Of a DNA stretch of 64,000 bases, positions 11,258 to 21,935 are shown one piece after another (position 1 is the first letter of the stretch; the number at the start of each line of letters is the position of its first letter). The DNA comes from Pholis gunnellus (lineage: Eukaryota; Chordata; Actinopteri; Perciformes; Pholidae), in assembly GCA_910591455.2 (NCBI GenBank), contig OU342817.1:19723890-19787889 (forward strand), in the 5' to 3' direction. The translations under genes and the position numbers were made by a program. The notes below the pieces were generated by a model. That model did not search any database. It worked only from the letters and a program-made list of their open reading frames with translations, and was not told the origin of the DNA.

Positions 11258-12064
11258 TCAAGCTGATCTGTGCTGTCTCCAGAAAAAACCCCGTAAACAT
11301 CGAGTAGACACACACACACACACACACACGATCCGAGTCGCTGTCTTCAGCCGACTGCCAGTATCTTCTGTGTGTGGGGAAGCTGAGGCCTGAAGTGGAG
11401 GGTGGAGACCATCTGTAGTCATCTGCCCGGCTCTTCTTTGTGGAGGCACCGAGGCCTGAAGTGGAGGGCGCCGACACTCTGGTCCTCTTTGTGTCCTTGT
11501 GGAGGATTTGAGGCCTGAAGTGGAAGGCGCTGCGTCCTTGTGGTCATCCTCACCGGTCCTCTGCATCTTCACACTTACCTGCTCCGTGCGGTCCTCTTCC
11601 TCACTGGTCTTAGTAGACTCTTCTGACCTCTGGGGGACTGGGGGCGGAGCTTCTTCAGGACGTTCCACGCCAAATGGGAGGGAGAGAGGATGGCCAGCGG
11701 GAAAGGGACGAGGAAGTAGTAATCGCAATTTCTCCCATGAACCCGGAGGTGGTAACTGCTTGGTGAGAGGGTCATCTTCATCTTCTATATCTTCTTCCTC
11801 CTCTGTATCCTTGAACATTGAGTCATACCCGGAATCTAAGCTCTCACAGTCGAGACCAATGTCTTCCTCCTCGTCCTCGTCAGCTAAGTGCCAAGGACAC
11901 TCACCTTTAGGGAAGACCTGATCTTCACGCACAACATTAATCTCAACCTCACCTTCCTCTTCCTTGTAGATCGGGAAGATCCTGAAGAGTTCACGGACGC
12001 CGTCTTGTGCAGGGCGTTCCATGATGTAGTTCACAGGGAGAGGGACAATTAAAACTGATGTCAT
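11258..12064 (-). CDS. Unidentified acidic low-complexity protein, probable exon or gene remnant
   Basis: I do not recognise this 268-residue frame. From the N-terminus it has a hydrophobic start, then an acidic region (about 35-98) with runs such as DEDEEEDIG and DTEEEEDIEDEDD. A DSGYDS motif (77-82) fits the beta-TrCP phosphodegron pattern DSGxxS. A Pro-rich stretch (104-146) and a Ser/Glu-rich stretch follow, then tandem repeats. The composition is not microsatellite-derived before residue 240, which supports real coding sequence. The last part reads through a CA repeat (11308-11329) and is not credible. The true start may be Met15 (MERPAQDG), or there may be splicing from 12151. Repeat copies after 11510 are in another frame: the shifted frame (11477 down to about 11330) restores two more PSTSGL copies. 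This suggests a frameshift, an assembly error or an unrecognised intron. Confidence 0.45.
   Translation of the reverse strand: MTSVLIVPLPVNYIMERPAQDGVRELFRIFPIYKEEEGEVEINVVREDQVFPKGECPWHLADEDEEEDIGLDCESLDSGYDSMFKDTEEEEDIEDEDDPLTKQLPPPGSWEKLRLLLPRPFPAGHPLSLPFGVERPEEAPPPVPQRSEESTKTSEEEDRTEQVSVKMQRTGEDDHKDAAPSTSGLKSSTRTQRGPECRRPPLQASVPPQRRAGQMTTDGLHPPLQASASPHTEDTGSRLKTATRIVCVCVCVSTRCLRGFFWRQHRSA
11385..11530 (-). repeat. Coding tandem repeat encoding PSTSGL, three copies
   Basis: The plus-strand string gaggcctgaagtgga recurs at 11385, 11451 and 11510. The spacings are 66 bp (in frame) and 59 bp (one short of a multiple of three). The copies encode PSTSGL in one frame for 11510 and in another frame for 11451 and 11385. 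It lies inside the unidentified minus-strand frame. Confidence 0.85.
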
Positions 12065-12150
12065 GAGAAAAAGGATTTCTCACGCACGTAAGGATTTAAG
12101 GGGATGTATCAAACAGAAAAATGCTCAAAGAAATCTAAGAGTTGTCTTAC

Positions 12151-12410
12151 CTTTCCAACTCACAGCCCACTCCCTTCAGCAGGTGCTCCTCCTCGATCGT
12201 CAGATGACTGAGGGCCTTTTTCAAGCTCTTCTGTTGCCCACGATGGTAGTGATCCAGTAGTTTAGTTCTCCAAAAGATTCGTATCCAGTTTGTTTCCTCA
12301 AGTAGTTCAAAACTCAAAGAGTTCGCTCTACACAGTTTGGATTTACAAGAGGTGTTCCGCTCGTGTTCAGGTCCAAGTGCAGAGTGAGGAATCAGAGAGT
12401 TCTGTTGACC
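12151..12410 (-). other. Candidate upstream exon of the 11.3-12.1 kb gene
   Basis: The minus strand is open without a stop from 12410 to 12151 (86 codons, no ATG) and ends exactly at a strong donor, GGAAAG/GTAAGA. The last part reads KKALSHLTIEEEHLL then KGVGCELE, which looks coding. Joining to an acceptor-like CTCTTCAG at the Arg28 codon of the downstream frame would keep phase. Joining to the CATCAG near 12057 would not. It could equally be 5' UTR. I do not recognise the sequence. Confidence 0.3.
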
Positions 12411-12617
12411 TTAAGTAACCTCGGTCGGGTCTGTTTCCACAGCATTTAGTGTGTGTGATTGAGCAATACAGAGAGAGAAATATTTGTTATTTTCTCATAT
12501 TCGTCAAATTCTGCTCTGTTACCATTCAGTACAGCTATGAGTTGTAAACATTACACAACCCGTCTCTGCTGGAGAGATAGAGAGAGAGGGATTAAGTAAA
12601 CTATATATATACACACA

Positions 12618-12621
<4 letters not shown>

Positions 12622-12698
<77 letters not shown>
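12622..12698. repeat. (TA)n microsatellite
   Basis: About 77 bp of near-pure TA, preceded by acacacag. Confidence 0.97.
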
Positions 12699-12702
<4 letters not shown>

Positions 12703-13167
12703 TAAATATAAAGACCCGATCATATCACACCTGTCAGTAATGACTCCTTGACCTTAGGGGATAATTTTGTGCAATGCTTATTTTATACCACAGGGTGACG
12801 CTGCTGTCAACTTGAATAAACAGATACCTCAGATAAGAGAAACTCATTTTTATTTCAGTCAACAAACATCTTGTGGATATATGATTATGAAACTATACTT
12901 CATACAAAACAACAATGTGAGGAGGCAGTCTCAGTGGACTAAAGGCCCATATTTTATATATTTAGAATTATTGATGTCATAATGAAATTGCCTTATATTT
13001 TCAGCAATATGATTTCCAACCATACTATACATTTTGTAAATCAGTTTTTCTGTAACAAGTCCATCCTGCCATGTTGCACCAAGTGCCATGTTAAAGAACT
13101 ATATAATTTCCCTTTGGGGGCAAACATCCAGTGTCCTTCATCAACACATACATTTTAACAATAGCTG

Positions 13168-13211
13168 CAGTGGTGGCTGGTCAATAGAGGGCCTGGCCCC
13201 ACCTTGAGCCC

Positions 13212-13242
<31 letters not shown>

Positions 13243-14078
13243 AGAAAAGAAAGAAGAAAATAAATGCTGTGCTTTTATTTTGACAAGCAGCCTGTCTGCT
13301 CGTCATCTCCGCTTGTGTGCACGTCTCAGAACGCGCAGCTAGTGGGCCAAACGCATTCGGCCCCACCGAGGCGGGTCTATGAAGCAGTTTATCCAATTGC
13401 TGATTAAAGATAGAAATGAGTGACATACAATTTAGCCAATCAGCGTCCTCAAATAGATTCAGCTTGGGGCCAAAATTTGGCCCCAAGCTGCGCGTTCATG
13501 TCAGGAGAAGTCTCTACAGGCGAGCGCGAGCGCCAGCGCGAGCACTACTCCTCCAAGACCCGTTTGAGAGGAGAAGTTTGAGGAGAAAGTACAGTGAAAG
13601 AGCTGATCCCAGATCAGCCTGACCTCACAATCAGACAGCAGACTAGCGCGATAGGGAAGCAGAACATGAAGCTTCTCTACTAGCTGTACACCAGACCGGT
13701 TTGGCTAGCTGGATGCAGTCATGCTAATAACTTAAAACAACGGGGACAGATCCAGCATGGACAGTTACGAGAGTGAGGGATGAGGAGGTAAGGAAACATG
13801 AGAACACCAGGGTAGGGAGTGAGGGATGAGGAGGTAAGGAAACATGAGAACACCAGGGTAGGGAGTGAGGGATGAGAAGGTAAGGAAACATGAGAACACC
13901 AGGGCACACATGGAGACCTCTGTCAAGCTACATATTAGGCAAAGTGAACATCTGTTCTGCTTAACTTGGTCATGGAGGCATCAACATTTAATTGAGATGG
14001 TAAATTAACAGTGAAAACTCATCATAGCTTATATCTATATGTATGTGTGTGTTTTATATTATACTGAATATTAATATA

Positions 14079-14114
<36 letters not shown>

Positions 14115-14307
14115 CTGAATTGCCTGTGAGGGTGACAAAAATAAGATGTTATTTACTGCTTTTTTTCGTGTTGGAATAAATGTTAAATATTTAACTGCAA
14201 AGTAGTAATGCGTGTTTGATACCTTAATGTGTTTGCATGAAATCATACTGGGATGTTTGCTGGAATTGATTGGATGGCCCTAGAACATGTTCCACCAGCC
14301 GCCACTG
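13168..14307. mobile_element. Non-autonomous hAT-type transposon with imperfect 8-bp TSD
   Basis: The terminal inverted sequences are CAGTGGTGGCTGGT (13168) and, reverse-complemented at the right end, CAGTGGCGGCTGGT (ending at 14307). The flanks are aatagctg (13160-13167) and agtagctg (14308-14315), matching at 7 of 8. The 1,140-bp interior holds a long C/A homopolymer (13209-13244), a GC-rich block (13480-13620), a 46-bp minisatellite and a TA run (14078-14110). No transposase is present. Confidence 0.85.
13771..13908. repeat. 46-bp minisatellite, three copies, inside hAT element
   Basis: The unit begins gagtgagggatgaggaggta and ends acaccagggtagg. Copies start at 13771, 13817 and 13863. 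Copies 1 and 2 are identical. Copy 3 has one substitution (gaggag to gagaag) and a changed end. Confidence 0.95.
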
Positions 14308-14315
14308 AGTAGCTG

Positions 14316-16150
14316 TATTGTAAAAACAAAATACGGATGACTTCAGTTTCCTCCTGATGAAGAAAAGATAACAAAACATACAAAAACTGGCGCAGTACTC
14401 ACAAAAATATAAATGTGTTGACCTTTCTTGACTCTGTTTACCATGAGCATCTCAGATCGTGTAGCTGTGGAAACACCTTTTCCATATTGCGCAGGGTTTC
14501 AGGGGGAAACAATTGGGAAGTTTTAAAAGGGAATCTGATTCAGTAGACAGGCCAAGATTACTGGTCCTTAAAACTTACAGAGTGAAACAACTATATGTCA
14601 TGATTATAATATACTATGGGCCTACATTGCAGTTTGATAATAACAAATTACAGGTTGTAAAAGAGCAGTTTCAAGTATTCATTTCCCTTCTCGCTCCACT
14701 ACATTTCAGAGGTAAATATACAATATATTCAGATTAGGATTTAACGTGAAAAGATATATAAAAAACACACACACGCACACACACACACACAAGGAGAGAC
14801 AAACGGGGAGGTACTGGTAACACAGGGGAGAGGGAAAACAAAAGAAATACCAGGAAAAAGCGGGAGGTGAGCCAAACACACCGTCTAAAACACTCGTGAA
14901 CAAACTTTTTTCCCTCACACTGTGTCTCAGGGCAGCGGCCGGTTGTCGGCGGTGCACTCCGCTGTTATCACTAGCGGGGCCAGGCAAACGGACAACAAAA
15001 AAGGTGTGTTTGACAAAGTGTTAGTCACCGCAACCATGAGAGGTGCTTGGGCATGCGACCACGACTGCAACCAGAATGTTATGCCGTTTGCTGCGGCAGA
15101 AAGCGAGATTAGCCGTGGACAGACACAGAGGCATTCACTCCCTCATGGAGCGATTGCATCATTCTCCTGGCGGAGATGACTATACATCGGTATTCAAATC
15201 CAATCACGTTTTAAGTTTGAATGCAGTACTTTTACTTGCATTGTGTTTCACATGGTTGTCTTTGTACTTTTTACTTGAGTAAAAGTAAACTTCATGTTTT
15301 TTGGGCTGATGAAATGCCTGGTGCTCAAGAAAGCAAAAGTCTGAATGTGAATTCGCTGACTCAAGGAGGATCTCTAGTTCCTGTGCTTACAGTTCTGTAC
15401 ATCTCATTATGCACACACACATTATCCTTTTTGCTTCTCGAAGTGGATCAATAAAGCTTGCTGTGTCTTACAGTACCTTCAGTAAACCTTCAAAGGGAGG
15501 AATTATTTTCACACTGCAAGAAAGGATGTGATTCAGACCTCAGTGAAGGCAGTGCCATGTTTTATTCACTGCTGTAACCTGAGCAGCTTTGACTCCACAC
15601 GGGATTGTTTCAGGGAAGGAGCTCTCTGCAAAATAATCTCTGCATTGATCCGACTCGGTTCAATTTTAAAATAGGACCAAGAATGGCACTTTTTACAGCA
15701 CACGTTAGTTTGTTGGGAAATTTGACTGGTAAAGTTGGAATGGACTAAAGGCTTAAAGTACAGTCGCTGTACATTTTATTTGTTTTATTTGAGTTGTGTA
15801 ACAGAGTATTCAAAATCACATCGCCAACATTCAAAACACGTGACTGAAAGCTGCTGCTGGCTGGCATGTTCTCTTAAATTCCAATAAGGTTGACTGACAA
15901 ACACACAACATGTTCATTTTCCCAGCAATGTCTAAATGGATGCAAAATGAATCATACTTAGAATGCTACTGAATCGGGTAGACCACATCTGGAGGTGGTC
16001 TGGCTCAAGTTGCAACCAGATCTTAGTCCGACCCTACCTCCTCCAATCACAATGTGTCCAAAAGCTAAATAACGAGCATACTTATTAATACCAGGTATAT
16101 GCAAAAGCCTATAATCACATGTCATTACCCAGAAACCCTATCCAGATTTT
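14316..16150. other. Non-coding region with a small CpG-rich block
   Basis: No gene is recognised. A moderately CpG-rich segment lies at about 14925-15180. A CA-type microsatellite is at 14766-14790. At 15225-15290 the phrases 'tacttttacttg' and 'tacttgagtaaaagta' match a common teleost repeat. Confidence 0.4.
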
Positions 16151-16154
16151 TTAA

Positions 16155-17092
16155 AGGGTAACTTTGGTATTTTCCATGTTTTGGTGTCAAAGCGACTAAT
16201 GGCGACAACTATTCCTAAAAATGTATCCAGTATTGAGGGAGGAAGCCGTAACCGGCAGCCGCAAAACCAGCTGCAATCCAGATCCAGATGTTTATTTTGC
16301 TGGTTTTTGCCACTGACAAGTTTCTGACAACAGAAACCCTACATTCTTTAAGCGTTCTTCCTCTGTGGGCCTCAAAGGGGGTCACGGCACCCACCGTTTC
16401 TCTTCCTCTCTCCTCGTAAATGGACTGTAGTTGCATAGCATTTTTCGAAGTTTCACTGAAAGTGCTTTAACGCTACATGTCATCATTCACTGATGGCAGG
16501 GGCTACCATGCAAGGAGCCACCAGCCCATCAGGACTATCTAATCATCATACTGCCATGCAGGCACAGCTTGCGGAAGCAATTTGGGGTTAAGTGTCTCGC
16601 CCAAGGACACATCGAGCTGGGAACTGAACCGCCAATCTTTTGATTTAAGGACGACCCTCCTCCACCACTGAGTTTGTTTTCATGGTATACTCTGACTCGA
16701 ATAAATCATTAAAATACCTCATCCACAATGTCGAAATAAGACAAAATATTCAGCCGTGATATTGAAAACTTTTGGACAACACTAAGCTACGCTTTCTGTG
16801 CACTCCACCACGGTCGTCCGGCAACATGTCACCTCGCGAGGTTTCACCACGAGATTTCTCCTTGAGTGAGACTCTTTCCATAATGTCGGACACCTGTGAT
16901 GACAAGCAGAGCCCGTCAGTGGCAGAAACAAGAACTTTTAGCGGACGTGAATGGTGTAAAATTGTCCCTAATATGATTACATTGCAGGCCGTGAGTAGCT
17001 GTCGTCTACGGCGCTCTGGCTCAATACTGGACCATTGTCAGAAATTGTCTTCCCGATAAGTCAGTTAGACACAAAAACAGAGGAGTAACCCT
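16155..17092. mobile_element. TTAA-flanked non-autonomous DNA element (piggyBac-like target)
   Basis: The element is bounded on both sides by TTAA (16151-16154 and 17093-17096). Its termini are inverted: AGGGTAAC on the left and AGGGTTAC (reverse complement) on the right. TTAA duplication is the signature of piggyBac-type transposases. The interior phrases 'tttattttgctggtttttgc' and 'cactgaca' match a frequent teleost repeat. No transposase is present. The 95-residue frame at 16772-17059 shows no family signature. A SINE is nested in it. Confidence 0.65.
16416..16673 (-). mobile_element. tRNA-derived SINE, inserted in the TTAA element
   Basis: On the minus strand the head reads CTCAGTGGTGGAG (RNA polymerase III A-box-like, about 16659-16671). 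It is followed by a B-box-like GGCGGTTCAGTTCCC near 16630. Then come 'tgtccttgggcgagacac' and a tail with 'gaatgatgacatgtagcg' and 'tacagtccatttac' at 16416. That layout matches a common teleost tRNA-derived SINE. It is slightly truncated at its 5' end and diverged, so it is probably inactive. Confidence 0.75.
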
Positions 17093-17200
17093 TTAATAGC
17101 AGGTTTAAATGGGGTCTAACCAACCTTTCAGATCACGTATGAGAATATACAAAGCTTTAAATCTATACAGATTGTGTCTGTAGGTTCACCATCTACGGAA

Positions 17201-17232
<32 letters not shown>

Positions 17233-17282
17233 ATGGACAGTCAAATGAAGGGCAAAGTGATTCACTATCTCTGACTTCACAG

Positions 17283-17330
<48 letters not shown>

Positions 17331-17332
17331 TC
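17201..17332. repeat. (TA)n and (TC)n microsatellites
   Basis: TA tract at 17201-17228 and TC tract at 17285-17332 with one interruption. Confidence 0.95.
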
Positions 17333-17587
17333 ATGCATGACATCACCGTGCACCAGTGCGGCAGGTGGGTGCTGTGTTCGTTTTTTTTTTTCATTTGCCA
17401 GTTTCCAAAAAGCCTCAGACACACAGCACACCGTGCGGGTAACAACTCACCACTGCTGCACAATCATCACACTCGTCTCGTGCAACGTTAATTCGCCGCC
17501 TTCGATCCAAGACTCGCGGGATAACGTTTCCCTGCGTGTTAACATAGGTTTAAATTAGTCTGTGTTCCTCCCCGCAGCATTGTGCTT

Positions 17588-17591
<4 letters not shown>

Positions 17592-17629
<38 letters not shown>
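17592..17629. repeat. (CA)n microsatellite
   Basis: About 38 bp of pure CA. Confidence 0.97.
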
Positions 17630-17631
<2 letters not shown>

Positions 17632-17799
17632 CTGACACCTGCCTGCGAGCACCATCTCAGTACCTCCACATTTCCCAACTGATGGACACTGAGCAGCTCC
17701 ACTGGAGCAGACAAGTGCCTTGCTTAAGGGGACTTCAAGTTTTTTGGATTAGGTCGGATGAAACTTTAATGATCCCTGTGGAGATGTCAGGTCATTAGA

Positions 17800-18850
17800 G
17801 CAGCAGAGGATAGGCTTCAGATAAGAATAGCTCAAATGGAGTATACTGCGAACAGTGTGACGAGATACATGAAATAAATGAACACTCCCAGATTTACACA
17901 AATAAACACTGTGCATTGTTACTCCATAAGTCCAATAATATGCTTATATTTAAAGTCATATTTCAAGGTTTTGTCTCAATAAATCGCTGATTCCTCTGCT
18001 GATAAAAGTACGACATTTCGGCCGCAATGTGCGCAGATGCATCCCGAGTACTTTCTGGCGCAAACGAAGCAAAACGGTGCATGCGAAAAACAATGTGTGC
18101 AAGATTTAGTCCGCCCGTTGGTGCCACTGAATGTGGCATTTGAAAAATGGCTTAACAGCTGACTGAACAAAGACGTGTTAGACAAAGAGGAAGCGAAAGA
18201 AAGAGAGACAAATATAGATAAAGCCAGAGATAGAAGAGAGTCAGAGGAAACGCAGAGCTCAGTTCAACTGGGTTACTAACTTTTTTTTTTTTTCTCTGTC
18301 TCCATTTGTGTTCTAGCTCCCTCTTGTAAAGGCTTTGTCTTGATTTGGCATGTGTCGGTGCATATATAATATGTTCTATTCTAGCCTAATCAAGGGGGGG
18401 AGTTTCAGAGTTGATGGGACACAGAATGGAGTGGAATATGTTAAGGAGGCAAAAGAACCAGAGGTTATGGTATACGGTTAACTTTGAAAAAAACTGACAT
18501 CCAACCAAATGTTATCCAGACAGATTCACCTAGCTTGTGTTAGCACACTTGATTTGATTATCGCGTCTGGTCTGATTTTTTTTTTTCCATATCTGAACAC
18601 TTTGGGGGCACCTGATGGAAACCATTCAGCGTGGTAACACATAGCTAAAATTCAGATTTGGGACACAGAATTTGGTGTAACACCCCTCGTGCGTCAGCTG
18701 TCAATGAAACGCTTACAGAGGCCTGCAGGCTAAAGGTGAATTGTTAATATACAAATCTTTCTTCCAGTAACAACAAAACCATTGCTACTTTGACATTATT
18801 TCTGTCAAAAAAAATGTATAACTAATTGGGATCTTTAGTTGTTTATTCAT
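17800..18850. other. Non-coding, no gene recognised
   Basis: Short chance frames only. There are T-runs at 18282-18293 and about 18579. Confidence 0.5.
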
Positions 18851-19061
18851 TTGCTATTTGTGTCCTGTCGTACCTGCAGCAGCATGTAACGGTTGTAAGC
18901 TTTCCATTTTCCAGCTGCCGCCTCCCTGTGGCATTAATCACCCCCCATACAGTAGTTCCTCTTGTCCCCGGTGGGTGTCGCTGCTGACACCGGTACCCAA
19001 GTCGTCTGTTAGTCTGTCTGGCAGGGGATGGGGGGGGGGGGGGGGGTGTTGTATTGTGAAC

Positions 19062-19068
19062 GAGAGAG

Positions 19069-19130
<62 letters not shown>
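19062..19130. repeat. (AG)n microsatellite next to a poly-G run
   Basis: About 69 bp of AG, preceded by a run of about 16 G (19031-19046). Confidence 0.97.
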
Positions 19131-19131
<1 letters not shown>

Positions 19132-19972
19132 ACCTCCGCGGCTCTTCCTACCGCCTCGCTTCTCCTCTCCTGTGCGCAGCGCTCCGGCCCAGCCGCTCCT
19201 TCCTTCCTCATTTCCTCTCCACACACAGCTGGCTCTCTCTCCTCTCGGATGCTGGCTCTGCCTTATCCTCTCGCACACCGCGCTGGAACCCCCCCCTCCC
19301 CCTCCCCTCCCCCCCGAAAAAAAACATATATACTACGGAGGGGCGGAATGACTGACTGACCTGTTTTGCATGGTCTGAATTTCGGAAAATTCGCACGGCC
19401 GGAAAGGAGGGGAGTCCAGAGGGGAGACATAAAGGAGGCTCTCCATCCCCCGAGGGAATCTATTTTACAGTAAGCAGGTGCAATGTCATTCCGGTTTCCT
19501 CATCCCGCTCGTCTCACACCTCCCTTCTGTTCAAAATGCTTGGAAAAAAAAAAAAAATTGCTAGAATGTGACAGCCTGCTGGGAATATGGAGGGCTGTTG
19601 TTGTATTTTGGTCGAAGTGTGTGCCAGATGTTTTTATTTTTGCTATTATGTGTTCCGAGGCGTGATGTGGATTGCGTTATTTGTTTTTATTTAGTATTTT
19701 TTGTTATGATGTGCTAAAGGGCTGTGCATGAGCTCGCATTGGTCGTGGATTGAAAATGGAACCCCAGCCCCCATTTGAGCTAGACTCGCCATCCATCCGT
19801 CCATCCATCCGTCCATGTGAGTGTGTGTGTGGGGGGTTCGGCTGATCGCTTTCGGGCTGACCCGAATGCGAGCGACATTTGCGCGATCGTCACAGGTGAC
19901 AGCGGCGCATCGTGGCCGGCCGCATCGTCTTTGTGTCGCCTTTCCGGGGCGATGCGATGAGAAAAATATCTG

Positions 19973-19978
19973 CCCCCC

Positions 19979-20009
<31 letters not shown>

Positions 20010-20011
20010 AC
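19973..20011. repeat. Poly-C plus (CA)n
   Basis: About 22 C residues followed by CA repeats. A (CATC/CGTC)n tract lies just upstream at 19790-19816. Confidence 0.95.
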
Positions 20012-20269
20012 CTCTTCAGCCAGCATCACCAGGCGTGTGTTGAGCTGGATGAACAGCACCATTTGCTGCCCTCGTGCGCTCCGGCTCCGGCCTGCCTGAT
20101 TATACTCGATCCGCTCTGATCAGCTCCGGGCTGTTTCTTTCTCCTCCTCCGCCGCAGAGTAACTCATCTTATTCAACACATTGCCAGGATGACTATGTTT
20201 CAGCAGAGAGCGTCATAATGTTTGCTCATGTTAATTACGTGTGTGCATTTCTGCTCTGTGACCTGGCAG

Positions 20270-20271
<2 letters not shown>

Positions 20272-20336
<65 letters not shown>

Positions 20337-20343
20337 GGGGGGG
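20272..20343. repeat. (GT)n microsatellite ending in poly-G
   Basis: About 62 bp of GT followed by ten G residues. Confidence 0.97.
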
Positions 20344-20974
20344 TGCTTCGTGCTTATACTGCATCGGTCCCTGCACATTGCCTTCTAGTCACAGTGGGTT
20401 TGCATGGCAGCTTATGGTGGCCTCGTTTCAAAGTTAACTCCGGTTAGGGTTAAAGGTGGCCGTAGCGTTGGAGATCACAGATCACTCCCAAGATAGAGGG
20501 GCTGCCCAGCCCCAATATCCAGTTTATAGTGTTGGACATTGAGGGGTTGGGGGGGAGGAAAGCCAGAGAGATGCTTCTGATTAGACAGAGCAGATTGTGT
20601 CTGGCAGTGAAATGGCTTATTCACTTGGTTACCAGCAGGCTGCTTATTCCGTATTGACCAGTGTGCATGTACGGCATGTCGTATGGCAAATGTTTTCCAT
20701 TAGTGTTTGAGGGGGGAAGCTCGACAAAGATCAGTGGATAAATGGCGGCGCGCACATGAGCTTGGTAGCGATGGTGTTGTGTTCATGTGTGTTGAGGTGA
20801 ATAGTGGAGAACTGATGCTTGTTTAATCTCTGCATCCTGTGGGGGAAATATGCGACCGCCCACTTGACCAATGGAGAGTCCCACAGTTCACATGTGGTAG
20901 CGCTCACATTATTTAGCTGTTGTGTTTGTTGTCACTTAAAGCAATGGTTCCCAACACTTTTGGTTTTTGACCCT

Positions 20975-21165
20975 TCAAAGGAATAGCTCAACATTTTCCA
21001 GAAATGTGCTCATTTGCTCTCTTGTTCGTGTTAGATGAGGAGATTGATACCTCTCGTATTTGTACGCTAAATACAGCCGGTTAGCTTAGCTTAGCATGCA
21101 CTCTGAAAGTAGGGGGAAGCTACCTGGGATCATCCAAAGGTATCAAAACCCTGTATATTGTGTTT
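20975..21165 (+). repeat. Family C interspersed repeat, copy 2
   Basis: The copy has the blocks 'aaaggaatagctcaacattt', 'gttagatgaggagattgata' and 'cggttagcttagcttagcat', in the same order as 6719-7100. It is non-coding. Confidence 0.7.
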
Positions 21166-21935
21166 GTTGTAGTATAGTGTAAAAAGCGGTTAAGCAGTAG
21201 CCTTTATGCAGGATTATTCATTGTTCTGGTGCACTGACTTGCTGGAGTCTTGGGATGGTTGCATGGCAACATCCACGAGTTGACAGCTTCCTATTTAAAA
21301 GGACAGACAAGTGGTTTCTAACTTCTCATCATACTCAACAAATATTCGAAAAATTTTAAACTTCTGCTTTAAAACGAAGCAATTACTCGTGACCTCTTGT
21401 CACATGTTGCATGGGTCCTGAGTCGAGTGATGTCACCTTCTCAGGTTTATTTATTTGAATCGTTTTTTAAGAGACCTAAAGAGGTAAAACTATCCTGTGT
21501 TCACGAATAAAAAAGTAAAAGGTAAGAAAAAAATGAAAACATAAACATCTCACGAACGCTCACAGATTCATTTCCTTGTCTCCAGTATTCATTCGGGCTG
21601 CCAGAATGCACACCAAAAAGCTTGAGTCAACTGACTGCTACAAGCTAGATTAGCAACATCTCGAAGCAGAGCTGTAAACACTTAACACTTAACACACACA
21701 CACACACACGCACGCAGGTGAAGCTGCCAGCCGGTGTTCTCGTCACACAACATTGAACTGATCAACGAGCTTCTCTTCCCAAATGTTGCTAAATGCGTTT
21801 TTCGTCACACACTAAGCAGCATTACAGGAAGCCAGGAGTCTTCAGAGTGCATTCACCTGCTACTCTGGGGTACAATAGAGTACCTCCCTCCCCATTCCCC
21901 ATCTCCCACCCCTCATTCCTCTCTCCATTTCTATG

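Larger units (their letters stand above)
18880..20170 (+). promoter_or_regulatory. CpG-rich candidate promoter / first-exon region
   Basis: This is the longest GC- and CpG-dense stretch in the window (cctccgcggctcttcc at 19132; gcgatcgtcacagg, ggccggccgcatcg at about 19883-19927). It is split by an AG microsatellite and homopolymers. A donor-like ttttaca/GTAAGC lies at about 19471, after a purine-rich leader-like stretch. Its plus-strand direction would suit a non-coding first exon of ctnnd2, whose coding exon at 48994 also contains an in-frame ATG. That link is inference only. No coding sequence was recognised here. Confidence 0.35.

Noticed and set aside
13771..13908. Regular direct repeats resembling a CRISPR array
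   Set aside because: The units abut without unique spacers, so this is a minisatellite. The 4015-4124 array is rejected for the same reason.
16772..17059. 95-residue ORF
   Set aside because: It falls inside the TTAA-flanked non-autonomous repeat and shows no transposase motif.
20219..20271. ATG TTT GCT... as ctnnd2 coding exon 1
   Set aside because: Only MFA agrees with the known N-terminus (MFARKPP). The possible donor would end in phase 0, but the exon at 48994 needs a phase-1 partner.
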